A stretch of DNA of 64,000 nucleotides from Roseiflexus sp034432635 (GTDB lineage Bacteria; Chloroflexota; Chloroflexia; Chloroflexales; Roseiflexaceae), in contig DAOUBK010000071.1 of assembly GCA_034432635.1 (NCBI GenBank), positions 62,001 through 126,000 of the forward strand. Reading direction: 5' to 3'. The position numbers and the translations under genes are program-made. Below are positions 33,153-40,587 of the stretch, piece after piece. The stretch's first letter is position 1, and each line of letters begins with the position of its first letter. Under the pieces are notes generated by a model that worked only from the letters and a program-made list of their open reading frames with translations, did not search any database and was not told where the DNA came from.

Positions 33153-33669
33153 ACCTCGAGATGATCATCGTCTTCGCTATCCTGACGCTGACGGTCATCC
33201 TGTTTGCCAGTGATCGTCTGCGCCTGGATGTGGTTGCTCTGATGGCGGTGTTGTTGCTGCTCCTGACCGGCGTTCTGACGCCTGCCGAAGCCCTTGCCGG
33301 ATTTTCTGAATTGCGAGTGGGTTGACGGCAACCTTTGGCGCGGTGAGTCCACTGGTGTTGATGGCCGGTCTCTTTATGTTGACGGCGATCTTCAGTCAGT
33401 TCATTTCTAATACCGCCACGACGGTGTTGATGGCACCGATTGCATTACAGGCAGCGAACGAACTTGGCGTATCACCGTATCTGCTCCTTATGATTATCGC
33501 GCTTGCGGCTTCGACTGCCTTCGCCACACCGGTAGCATCGCCGGTCAATACGCTGGTGCTGGGACCGGGCGGTTACCGTTTCACCAATTTCGTGCGGGTG
33601 GGAACGCCGCTGCTTGTAGCGATGCTGATCGCATCGCTGCTGGTGGTGCCGGTGCTGTTTCCGTTGTAG
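33149..33669 (+). pseudogene. SLC13-type (DASS) permease relic with a large internal deletion
   Basis: The first 58 codons (33149 to about 33325) encode the usual start of SLC13/TrkA-C permeases: a membrane segment, SDRLRLDVVALMAVLLLLLTGVLTPAEALAGF. The reading then jumps frame, and 33322-33669 encodes only the last three membrane segments (FISNTATTVLMAPIAL, STAFATPVASPVNTLVLGPGGY). Intact members have roughly 590 residues, so about 400 codons including the two TrkA-C domains and the first substrate site are missing. The join is at about 33320-33325. The 4-bp overlap with the kinase stop shows that it was once an operon partner. Confidence 0.85.
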
Positions 33670-33709
33670 GCAGCAGAGGAGTGGGTGAATCTGTGAATAC
33701 AGCAGTTGC

Positions 33710-33737
33710 TTTACACGGAATACGTGTGTAGTATAAT
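33710..33737 (+). promoter_or_regulatory. Strong promoter for the sugar ABC transporter operon
   Basis: TTTACA (33710-33715), 16-bp spacer, TATAAT (33732-33737). Predicted start near 33744. Confidence 0.75.
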
Positions 33738-33755
33738 ATAGCGCATTCCTCTATT

Positions 33756-33777
33756 ATAGTGTGTCACACTATGACAC
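33756..33777. promoter_or_regulatory. Palindromic operator downstream of the transporter promoter
   Basis: ATAGTGTG-T-CACACTAT (33756-33772) is a perfect 8-bp inverted repeat. It overlaps a second one, GTGTCA-N5-TGACAC (33761-33766 with 33772-33777). It sits about 12 bp after the predicted transcription start, a position suited to repression. No regulator gene is adjacent. Confidence 0.55.
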
Positions 33778-33834
33778 GAGTCTGGATATATCGGGCTGTA
33801 TTTCGCTTGATCGTCATCGCTTCGAATATCGGCT

Positions 33835-35343
33835 ATGACATTGCTGCTTGAAATGCGAGGCATCAGCAAGCGTTTTGGTGGAACGCAGGCGCTCGATCAG
33901 GTTGATTTCTCCCTGGATCGTGGTGAAGTCGTCGGTCTGTTAGGAGAAAATGGCGCCGGTAAATCAACCCTTATCAAAATCCTCGCAGGTGTGCACCGCA
34001 TGGATCAGGGTGCAATCTTCATCGATGGGAAGCCGGTTGTCTTTCAAACACCGCAGGATGCGCAACGCCTCGGAATCGCTGTTATCTATCAGGAATTGAA
34101 TCTCACCCCCAATCAAACCGTTGCTGAAAATGTGTTTCTCCACCACCCACAGCGCATGAACGGCATTCTGGGGAAGATTGGCATTGTTGATTATCGTCGG
34201 CGTGAGCGTGAGACTGCCGCTTTACTCGCTCAACTGGGCATTACCGGTCTTGATCTCCGACGCAAAGTAGGGGAGTTGTCGGTAGCGTTTCAGCAATTGA
34301 CCGAGATCGCCAAAGCTCTGGCACTGGAAGCGCGTCTGATTGTGATGGATGAGCCAACATCGGCGCTACCCGATGAGGAAGTGGATCATCTGTTTGAGAT
34401 CGTTCGTCGGTTGCGTCAGCAAGGTCTGGGAGTTGTGTTCGTTTCCCATCGGCTGAACGAGGTTCGATCTATCTGCGATCGGATCGTGGTACTGCGGGAT
34501 GGAAAGAATGCCGGTGCTTTGCCAGTACATGAGGTTTCTGATGATCGCATCATTGCGATGATGGTAGGACGGTCCATCGATAATCTCTACCCCAAGCGTC
34601 CGGCAACTCCTGGCGATGTGGTCCTGGAAGTCCAGGGCCTCACCCGCCGCGGGATCATTGAAGACATTTCGTTTCACCTGCGCGCAGGTGAGGTGGTTGG
34701 TCTAGCAGGACTAGTTGGCTCAGGGCGCACCGAAGTGGCGCGTGCCATCTTTGGCGCAGATCGTATTGATAAGGGAACAATTCGTCTCAATGGAAAGCCG
34801 GTGTGCATTCGGTCGCCGCAAGATGCACGGAATCTGGGGATCGGTTATGTTCCTGAAGATCGGAAGGTGCAGGGACTGGTTCCCGGTATGACTGTGCGTG
34901 ATAATGTCACGCTCGCTGTCCTTCGTCAACTGGCACACGCCGGTCAGGTAGTTGATCGGTCGGTACTGGAAGAGGTTGCCCGGCGCTACATCCACGAACT
35001 ACACCTGCGTCCGCCGCGAACCGACCTGCCGGTTGGATCGCTCTCCGGTGGAAATCAGCAAAAGGTGGTGCTTGCGAAATGGCTGGCAGTTGATCTGAAG
35101 GTTCTGTTGCTGGATGAACCAACACGCGGCATCGACGTTGGAGCGAAAGCGGAGATCCATGGTCTGATCGATGAACTGGCGCATCGTGGTATGGCTATTC
35201 TGCTGATTTCTTCTGAGTTGCCCGAGGTTCTCGCCATGAGTGACCGTATTCTGGTGATGAGTGAAGGGTGCCTGGTGGGGGAACTGTCACGCGAGGAAGC
35301 GACGCAGGAGCGCATTCTGGCGCTGGCAAGCGGGAGAAAGTGA
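33835..35343 (+). CDS. Ribose-type sugar ABC transporter, duplicated ATPase
   Basis: 502-residue RbsA/MglA-type protein with two ATPase domains. Domain 1 has Walker A GENGAGKST (about 38-46), a signature read as ELSVAFQQLTEIAKAL and Walker B LIVMDEPTSAL. Domain 2 (from about 250) has a degenerate Walker A GLVGSGRTEVAR, signature GSLSGGNQQKVVLAKWL and Walker B VLLLDEPTRGIDVG. Asymmetry of this kind is normal for the family. It powers uptake of a pentose, hexose or related compound. First gene of a three-gene operon; the permease starts 25 bp after its stop. Confidence 0.93.
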   Translation: MTLLLEMRGISKRFGGTQALDQVDFSLDRGEVVGLLGENGAGKSTLIKILAGVHRMDQGAIFIDGKPVVFQTPQDAQRLGIAVIYQELNLTPNQTVAENVFLHHPQRMNGILGKIGIVDYRRRERETAALLAQLGITGLDLRRKVGELSVAFQQLTEIAKALALEARLIVMDEPTSALPDEEVDHLFEIVRRLRQQGLGVVFVSHRLNEVRSICDRIVVLRDGKNAGALPVHEVSDDRIIAMMVGRSIDNLYPKRPATPGDVVLEVQGLTRRGIIEDISFHLRAGEVVGLAGLVGSGRTEVARAIFGADRIDKGTIRLNGKPVCIRSPQDARNLGIGYVPEDRKVQGLVPGMTVRDNVTLAVLRQLAHAGQVVDRSVLEEVARRYIHELHLRPPRTDLPVGSLSGGNQQKVVLAKWLAVDLKVLLLDEPTRGIDVGAKAEIHGLIDELAHRGMAILLISSELPEVLAMSDRILVMSEGCLVGELSREEATQERILALASGRK

Positions 35344-35368
35344 CGGACGATGTTGCGAGGACTGGCTT

Positions 35369-36394
35369 ATGAGCAAAGACGCATCCGTTGAAAGCAAAAG
35401 TACGCCGGTTGTGGTTCAACAACCCGGTATGGTTCGCCGCTTTCTCCAACGTCCAGAGACAAGTATTGTCATCGTGCTGGTCGCGCTGAGTCTGTTTCTG
35501 TCACGAAGCAGCGATGCATTTCTCACGCCGGACAATCTGTTCAACATTTTGCGCAATAACGCGGATATTGCCATTGCCGCGCTAGGTGTGTCGCTGGTGA
35601 TTATAGCTGGCGGGATCGATCTCTCGATTGGATCGACAATGGCGCTGAGCGGGCTTGTGGCTGCCATCGCCGTCAGTCAGGGAGGAACAACAGCCTATCA
35701 GTTGCCCGGTTTCGGACTGCCGCCAACACTGGCATTTCTACTCGGGGTGCTGGCAGGCACGCTGGTTGGTCTGATCAACGGATTGCTCATTGTACGGCTC
35801 AAGATCCCCCCCTTCATCGCAACCCTGGGTATGCTGGGTGTTGTACGCGGTGTAGTCGTGGGGTTGACGAGCGGTCAAACCGTGCGAAACTTCCCGGTCG
35901 AGTTTACAAATCTCGGTCAGGGGTATGTCGGTCTGGTGCCGGTCCCGGTGATTTTTCTCATCGTGCTGGCTATCGTGGTCGGTCTCTTCCTGGCATATCA
36001 TGTTTGGGGCACATATATTTATGCTATCGGCGGCAATGAAACCAGCGCCGCACTTACCGGTTTACCGGTGGAGCGTGTCCGGATTCTGACCTATGTGTTG
36101 TCGGGAGCGCTTGCCGGTGTCGGTGGCGTGCTGGTGGTGGCGCGGTTAGGCGTTTCGGCGCCGACCCAGGCTCTGGGGTACGAACTGTTTGTGATTGCAG
36201 CAGCCGTCATCGGCGGAGTCAGTCTGTCTGGTGGACGTGGGACGGTGCTGGGCGCCGTTCTGGGCGCCTTTTTGATCGGGGTGTTGAATAACGCCCTGGT
36301 ATTGCTGAGGGTCGAAAGTTACTGGCAACAGGCGTTTACCGGCGGTATCATCTTGCTCTCAGCCCTGATCGATCGCCTGCGTCAACGACGCTAA
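35369..36394 (+). CDS. Ribose-type sugar ABC transporter, permease
   Basis: 341 residues, about ten membrane segments, RbsC/AraH type. Typical segments are the LTPDNLFNILRNNADIAIAALGVSLVIIAGGIDLSIGS stretch (about 50-90), FIATLGMLGVVRG and the late AAAVIGGVSLSGGRGTVLGAVLGAF, which carries the cytoplasmic coupling loop. Such permeases form homodimers bound to the RbsA-like ATPase. Start ATG 35369; the open frame from 35261 overlaps the ATPase gene and is rejected. Substrate type cannot be deduced. Confidence 0.93.
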   Translation: MSKDASVESKSTPVVVQQPGMVRRFLQRPETSIVIVLVALSLFLSRSSDAFLTPDNLFNILRNNADIAIAALGVSLVIIAGGIDLSIGSTMALSGLVAAIAVSQGGTTAYQLPGFGLPPTLAFLLGVLAGTLVGLINGLLIVRLKIPPFIATLGMLGVVRGVVVGLTSGQTVRNFPVEFTNLGQGYVGLVPVPVIFLIVLAIVVGLFLAYHVWGTYIYAIGGNETSAALTGLPVERVRILTYVLSGALAGVGGVLVVARLGVSAPTQALGYELFVIAAAVIGGVSLSGGRGTVLGAVLGAFLIGVLNNALVLLRVESYWQQAFTGGIILLSALIDRLRQRR

Positions 36395-36457
36395 GGAGGC
36401 ATAGGGCGAGAATAGGTTGATAGATGTTCGTTCTCTCGTGATCAATGGAGGTTTCCA

Positions 36458-37501
36458 ATGGAACGACGCAGACTCTCACGACGGACATTCTTACGGGCTG
36501 CCGCGTTAGGTATGGGTGGTGCAGTGCTGGCAAGCTGTACAACGACTCCTTCAACCCCGCCTCAGCAGACCGGCGCCCAACCCACCACTCCTTCAGGCGG
36601 GGCAGCATCGCAACCACTGACATTTGTATGGTCGCCAAAGGCGGTGAACAATCCGGTCTTCGATGTCGCTCGACGTGGTGCAATGGATAAAGCCATGGAA
36701 CTGGGCATCACCGTTGAGTGGATCGGACCGGAGTCGGCTGATGCCCAGAAACAGGCGGAACTACTCGATGCCGCGATTGCCCGCAAAGTAAATGGCATGG
36801 GCATTTCGTGCAATGATCCCGATGCGCTGAAACCGGTGATTGATCGGGCAATGGATGCCGGTATTCCGGTTATCACCTGGGACTCGGACTCGCCCGACTC
36901 GAAACGTATTACCTTCTATAGCCTCGATAACGAAGCCGCAGCCAAGAAGGGCGCCGAGGTGATGGTCGAGCTGTTGAAGGATAGTCCGAACAAGACGTAT
37001 GCCATTCTGACCGGGGTCCCTGGAGCGCAAAATCTGGAAGCGCGCATCAGGGCGTTCCGCGAAGTCGCCGATCCCGCCGGTTTACAGTGGGTAGCAACCG
37101 ATCCATGTTACGACGACATTCAGAAGGGCGTCGAAGTTGTTGAGAACCGCCTGACGGCAAATCCTGACCTTGGCGGCTACTTTATGGCAGGCGCCTGGCC
37201 CCTCTTCGGTGATATCAATGCGATGCCCAAGTTTCAGGCTGCCGCTAAAGCTGGTATGAAGACGGTTGCCTGGGACATTCTCGAAAATGAGCTGAAATTG
37301 CTCAAAGAAGGGCTAGTGCATGCTCTGATCGGGCAAAAGTTCTATGGCTGGGGCTACGATGCGGTGGGTATTCTGTATGACATCGTAGTGAACAAGAAAA
37401 CCTATCCACCCTTTGTGGATACCGGTTTTGATCTGGTGCGCACGCCGGAAGAGGCGGATCGGTTCTTGAAGAAGTGGGAAACGGGGAACTGGAAAGACTG
37501 A
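36458..37501 (+). CDS. Sugar-binding lipoprotein of the ABC transporter
   Basis: 347 residues. The N-terminus combines a Tat-like SRRTFLR (about 7-13) with a lipobox LASC (lipidated Cys 27), so it is exported and anchored on the outer face of the membrane. A Pro/Thr/Gln-rich linker follows, then the two-lobed periplasmic-binding-protein fold (about 55-345) with ADAQKQAELLDAAIARKVNGMGISCNDPDAL and TWDSDSPDSKR, the autoinducer-2/rhamnose/ribose type. AATGGAGG lies upstream. A strong terminator follows at 37533. The ligand is unknown. Confidence 0.92.
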   Translation: MERRRLSRRTFLRAAALGMGGAVLASCTTTPSTPPQQTGAQPTTPSGGAASQPLTFVWSPKAVNNPVFDVARRGAMDKAMELGITVEWIGPESADAQKQAELLDAAIARKVNGMGISCNDPDALKPVIDRAMDAGIPVITWDSDSPDSKRITFYSLDNEAAAKKGAEVMVELLKDSPNKTYAILTGVPGAQNLEARIRAFREVADPAGLQWVATDPCYDDIQKGVEVVENRLTANPDLGGYFMAGAWPLFGDINAMPKFQAAAKAGMKTVAWDILENELKLLKEGLVHALIGQKFYGWGYDAVGILYDIVVNKKTYPPFVDTGFDLVRTPEEADRFLKKWETGNWKD

Positions 37502-37532
37502 TATTCTGTCGCCGGTCATAGATGCGCCTGTT

Positions 37533-37563
37533 GAGGCAACCCGTCGGGTTGCCTCTTGCTTTT
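37533..37563 (+). terminator. Intrinsic terminator of the sugar ABC operon
   Basis: GAGGCAACCC (37533-37542), loop GTC, GGGTTGCCTC (37546-37555), then TTGCTTTT. Perfect 10-bp stem, 31 bp after the binding-protein stop. Confidence 0.92.
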
Positions 37564-38025
37564 GACGCCATGCGTGGAACAGTGTCAAGGGCATTGCTCT
37601 CTACGGGTGAGCATGGTATATCACATCTGGTGTCATGGAAGTCATGGCACGCGATCGCATCGCCACCCAACGCCGTACCCGAGCGCGGATGCGCTGCACC
37701 TGTGCTCCCGCCCTGCGACGACCCGCCAGCGGCGCGCCGGTGGTGCGCCCGGGAGCATGCAGCATGCGGATGAGACCCCTGAACGATGCCCATCTTTGAG
37801 CAAGAGTTGCACACCGCATCCCGACGCCACTTCCGTCCGCAGAGACGGCCAGAACCTCTATAATAGCTATCTTGATTGAGCATTCGCAGATCGATGCGTT
37901 GTGTTGACAGAAAGGGAGATTGATGAATCACCACGACATCCGTTTGCTTCAGGCGGTACGACTCTATCCTTCAATGACGATCACATTGCCGTGATTCTCC
38001 GATACTGATCGTTGCCCACCGCCGT
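37564..38025 (+). other. Intergenic region before the phosphoesterase gene
   Basis: No long gene is supported. A consensus TATAAT at 37859-37864 is a possible -10 for the downstream trio but lacks a good -35. A 23-codon frame at 37923-37994 begins with a good ribosome site. Confidence 0.4.
37923..37994 (+). CDS. Possible 23-codon upstream open reading frame
   Basis: ATG 37923 is preceded by AAAGGGAGATTG, a better ribosome site than that of the phosphoesterase downstream. It encodes 23 residues beginning MNHHDIRLLQ and ends 43 bp before the phosphoesterase ATG. It may be a translated leader or a chance frame. Confidence 0.3.
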   Translation: MNHHDIRLLQAVRLYPSMTITLP

Positions 38026-38037
38026 GTGAACGCATTC

Positions 38038-38688
38038 ATGATCTGCCTGACCGTCAGTGATGAGATTGTTCCGGCAATTTACAGCCTGAACATCAAACAA
38101 CGCTTCGGCAATGTGGGATGTGTGCTGAGTTGTGGCGATCTTCCCTACTACTACCTGGAATTCATTGTCACAATGCTGTGTGTGCCATGCTATTACGTGA
38201 AAGGCAATCACGACACGGTTGAAATCCGTGAGAACGGCGATGTGCTGACCGAACCGTGCGGTTGTGTTTCGCTGGAAACAACCTGCGTGGTGCACGAAGA
38301 GACGCTGATCGGTGGGTTGGGCGGAAGTGTGCGGTACAATCAGGAACCAGGCTCACAGTACACCGAAGTAGAAATGTTGATCCGTATCTGGCGTATGGCG
38401 CCGCAGTTGATCGTCAACCGGTTGCGCCACGGGCGTTATCTCGATGTGCTGTTGACCCATGCGCCGCCACTTGGCATCCACAACGGTCCGGATCGTCCGC
38501 ATCGCGGGTTTCGCGCCTTTTTGTTCTTTATGGACCTGTTCGCACCACGCTATCTCATTCATGGTCACGTGCATCGTTCGTATGGTGTGCGTGAACCATG
38601 GCAGACGCGCTATCGTCGCACACTGGTTATCAACACCGCCGGGTATCGTCTGATATCGGTCGAGGCATCGAAAAGAGTGATCTCGTGA
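38038..38688 (+). CDS. Calcineurin-like metallophosphoesterase with divergent motif I
   Basis: 216 residues from ATG 38038 (GTG 38026 would add four). Metal-site motifs are GDLPYYYLEF (II), GNHD (III, about 60), LLTHAPP (IV, about 139) and HGHVH (V, about 178). Motif I, usually D-x-H, reads SDEIVP, so a metal-binding His is missing. The length and simple fold suggest a small phosphodiesterase or nucleotide phosphatase, not an Mre11/SbcD enzyme. The stop overlaps the next start (GTGA), linking it to the ParB-like gene and through it to the TaqI-C-like gene. Substrate unknown. Confidence 0.8.
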   Translation: MICLTVSDEIVPAIYSLNIKQRFGNVGCVLSCGDLPYYYLEFIVTMLCVPCYYVKGNHDTVEIRENGDVLTEPCGCVSLETTCVVHEETLIGGLGGSVRYNQEPGSQYTEVEMLIRIWRMAPQLIVNRLRHGRYLDVLLTHAPPLGIHNGPDRPHRGFRAFLFFMDLFAPRYLIHGHVHRSYGVREPWQTRYRRTLVINTAGYRLISVEASKRVIS

Positions 38689-39617
38689 GTCAGTTGAACA
38701 CATTTTCCCAGAACGAAGGCTTGCATCAGTTCGACGCGGCGCGTCGCAAGGCGTTTATTGCCGGTATTTTTGATACATTGCTGCGACAATCGGGCAATAT
38801 GTTGCCACTCGACGAAGTACGCGCACGCCTGAAGGTACGCGGTCAGCGTTTCCTGGGCCTACAGACGGTTTCTGTTGATCGAATTATCGGCAGTGAAGGG
38901 CGTTATCTCGATTTCGATCGGCGTTTTCTGCCGCGCTCCGGCAAACTCAAGCGACGTTGGGCGCAAATCCACGCACTTGCCCGGCAGATGGCGACGCTCC
39001 CACCGATCGATCTGTACAAGATCGGCGATGCCTATTTTGTACGCGATGGGAATCACCGTGTGTCAGTTGCGCGTCAGATCGGGCAGAAGGAGATCGATGC
39101 GTATGTGACCGAGCTCCTGGTCGATGTTCCCCTCGAACCGGACGACTCGGTGTGCGATCTGTTGCTCAAAGAGGAATACAGCGATTTCCTGGAATGGACC
39201 GAACTACACCTGCTTCGTCCCGATCAACGCATCGAGTTTAGCCAACCGGGCGGGTATCTCGATCTGGTGCAGCATATCAATGCGCATCGCTACTTTATGG
39301 GTCTAGCACAGCAGCGCGCAATCTCACGAGCGGAAGCCATCGCCGACTGGTATGATACGGTGTATCTGCCGGTCGTGCACGCTATTCGTCAGTATCGGGC
39401 GCTGGATTATTTTCCGGGGCGCACCGAAGCCGACCTGTACCGCTGGATCGCTGCGCATCGCTGGTCGCTTCTCGAACAGACCGGCAGCGATCCAGGACCG
39501 GAACAGGCCACGCGCCACTATCTCGATCATCACCGATGCACTCACCCGCTCGATGCACTGCACGCTATTGTTCACAATCTCCTGGATCGTCTGAGCAGAC
39601 CGCATGAAAGCCACTGA
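38685..39617 (+). CDS. ParB/sulfiredoxin-fold protein (ParB-like N-terminal core)
   Basis: 310 residues. The core segment LPPIDLYKIGDAYFVRDGNHRVSVARQIGQKEIDAYVTEL (about 105-145) has the ParB-type box with G-x-x-x-F/V-x-D-G-x-H-R, used by ParB proteins to bind CTP and by relatives for other nucleotides. No helix-turn-helix typical of chromosome ParB follows; the C-terminal 170 residues are helical and unlike known domains. GTG 38685 overlaps the phosphoesterase stop, and the frame open from 38598 is rejected. The stop lies 14 bp inside the next gene. Possibly a regulator or nucleotide-dependent switch. Confidence 0.75.
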   Translation: MSQLNTFSQNEGLHQFDAARRKAFIAGIFDTLLRQSGNMLPLDEVRARLKVRGQRFLGLQTVSVDRIIGSEGRYLDFDRRFLPRSGKLKRRWAQIHALARQMATLPPIDLYKIGDAYFVRDGNHRVSVARQIGQKEIDAYVTELLVDVPLEPDDSVCDLLLKEEYSDFLEWTELHLLRPDQRIEFSQPGGYLDLVQHINAHRYFMGLAQQRAISRAEAIADWYDTVYLPVVHAIRQYRALDYFPGRTEADLYRWIAAHRWSLLEQTGSDPGPEQATRHYLDHHRCTHPLDALHAIVHNLLDRLSRPHESH

Positions 39618-40587
39618 TGTCCTAGCAACCATGCGGGCAGCCGGTCGTCCGCTGAGCGATCTGGTCGGTGTGCCGCAGCGCGGCATTGGGCAACTGACGA
39701 CGGCGCGTCTGCTGGTGGATAAGGCGACGCGCGATCGGATCGTTCTTTTCGAGCCGACGCTGGCACCGTTTCTACGACGGATCGTGCGCGGTGTAGATAT
39801 CCATCCCTGGTATTGCGAACCCTCCCGCTATCTGGTGATGCTACCATCGGGATGGGGCGCCGGGGCGAATGTACGGGCTGAACAGGCGTGGGACTATCTG
39901 GCGCAGCGTTGTCCGCCGCTCTATCACCATCTTGTGCCGGCAGCAGTCCGTAAAACGCACAATGTGGCGTGGTGGGAATTCCCGGACTGTGACCTGACAC
40001 TCTTCGCACAGGCGCGCATCGTCTGGCCCGCCGCCAGCGTGACACCGCGGTATGCGCTCACTGCTCCCGGTTGTCTGGTTGGTCCCGGCGCCTGTCATAT
40101 TCCCGCTTCCCTGTTTCTGCTGGGAGTGCTGATGAGTCGTCTGGGGTGGCTGGCAGTAACGGCGGTGGGGCGGGTTGGGCAGGTCTACCGGCTCGCACCG
40201 GAGCAGATCGGACGTATACCGGTACTAGAGGCGAAGGAAAACGAGCGTTCGGTGGTTGAAGCACTGGTGCAACGGATCGTTGACCTGACCCGTGAACAGG
40301 TTGCGCTGGAGCGCCAGTTTACCCAACGGCTGTTGAGGGATTTCGGACCTCCCGGCGCAACGCCGGGCGCGCGTCTGGAACGCTGGTGGGAACTGGATTT
40401 TGCTGCGCTGCGCCAGGCAATTGCAGCGCGCTTCAGCGGGGACATCCCACCCCGCTTCAGGGAACACTGGCAGGCGCAGCACGCCGACGCCGTTGCCCGG
40501 CGCGCTGCGCTCGCCGATACCCGCGCTCTTGCCGAAGCGACGTTGCATGCGCGGATGGCAATGCTGTATGGGGTTGATCTACTGTGA
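39604..40587 (+). CDS. Free-standing TaqI-type specificity domain protein (no methylase domain)
   Basis: 327 residues resembling the C-terminal target-recognition region of TaqI-type N6-adenine methyltransferases and type IIG enzymes. Visible are FLRRIVRGVDIHPWYCEPSRYLVMLP, then RCPPLYHHL, NVAWWEFPDCDLTLFAQARIVWP and a late CHIPASLFLLGVLMS region, then a helical tail with LTREQVALERQF. The SAM-binding and NPPY catalytic parts that normally precede this domain are absent, and none is nearby. It overlaps the ParB-like gene by 14 bp. It may bind DNA at a specific site or be co-opted from a restriction enzyme. Convergent with lctP, with 9 bp of 3' overlap. Confidence 0.7.
   Translation: MKATDVLATMRAAGRPLSDLVGVPQRGIGQLTTARLLVDKATRDRIVLFEPTLAPFLRRIVRGVDIHPWYCEPSRYLVMLPSGWGAGANVRAEQAWDYLAQRCPPLYHHLVPAAVRKTHNVAWWEFPDCDLTLFAQARIVWPAASVTPRYALTAPGCLVGPGACHIPASLFLLGVLMSRLGWLAVTAVGRVGQVYRLAPEQIGRIPVLEAKENERSVVEALVQRIVDLTREQVALERQFTQRLLRDFGPPGATPGARLERWWELDFAALRQAIAARFSGDIPPRFREHWQAQHADAVARRAALADTRALAEATLHARMAMLYGVDLL

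Noticed and set aside
40579..40587. Overlap of lctP and the specificity-domain gene as evidence of regulation
   Set aside because: A 9-bp convergent overlap of stop regions is common in compact genomes and needs no special explanation.
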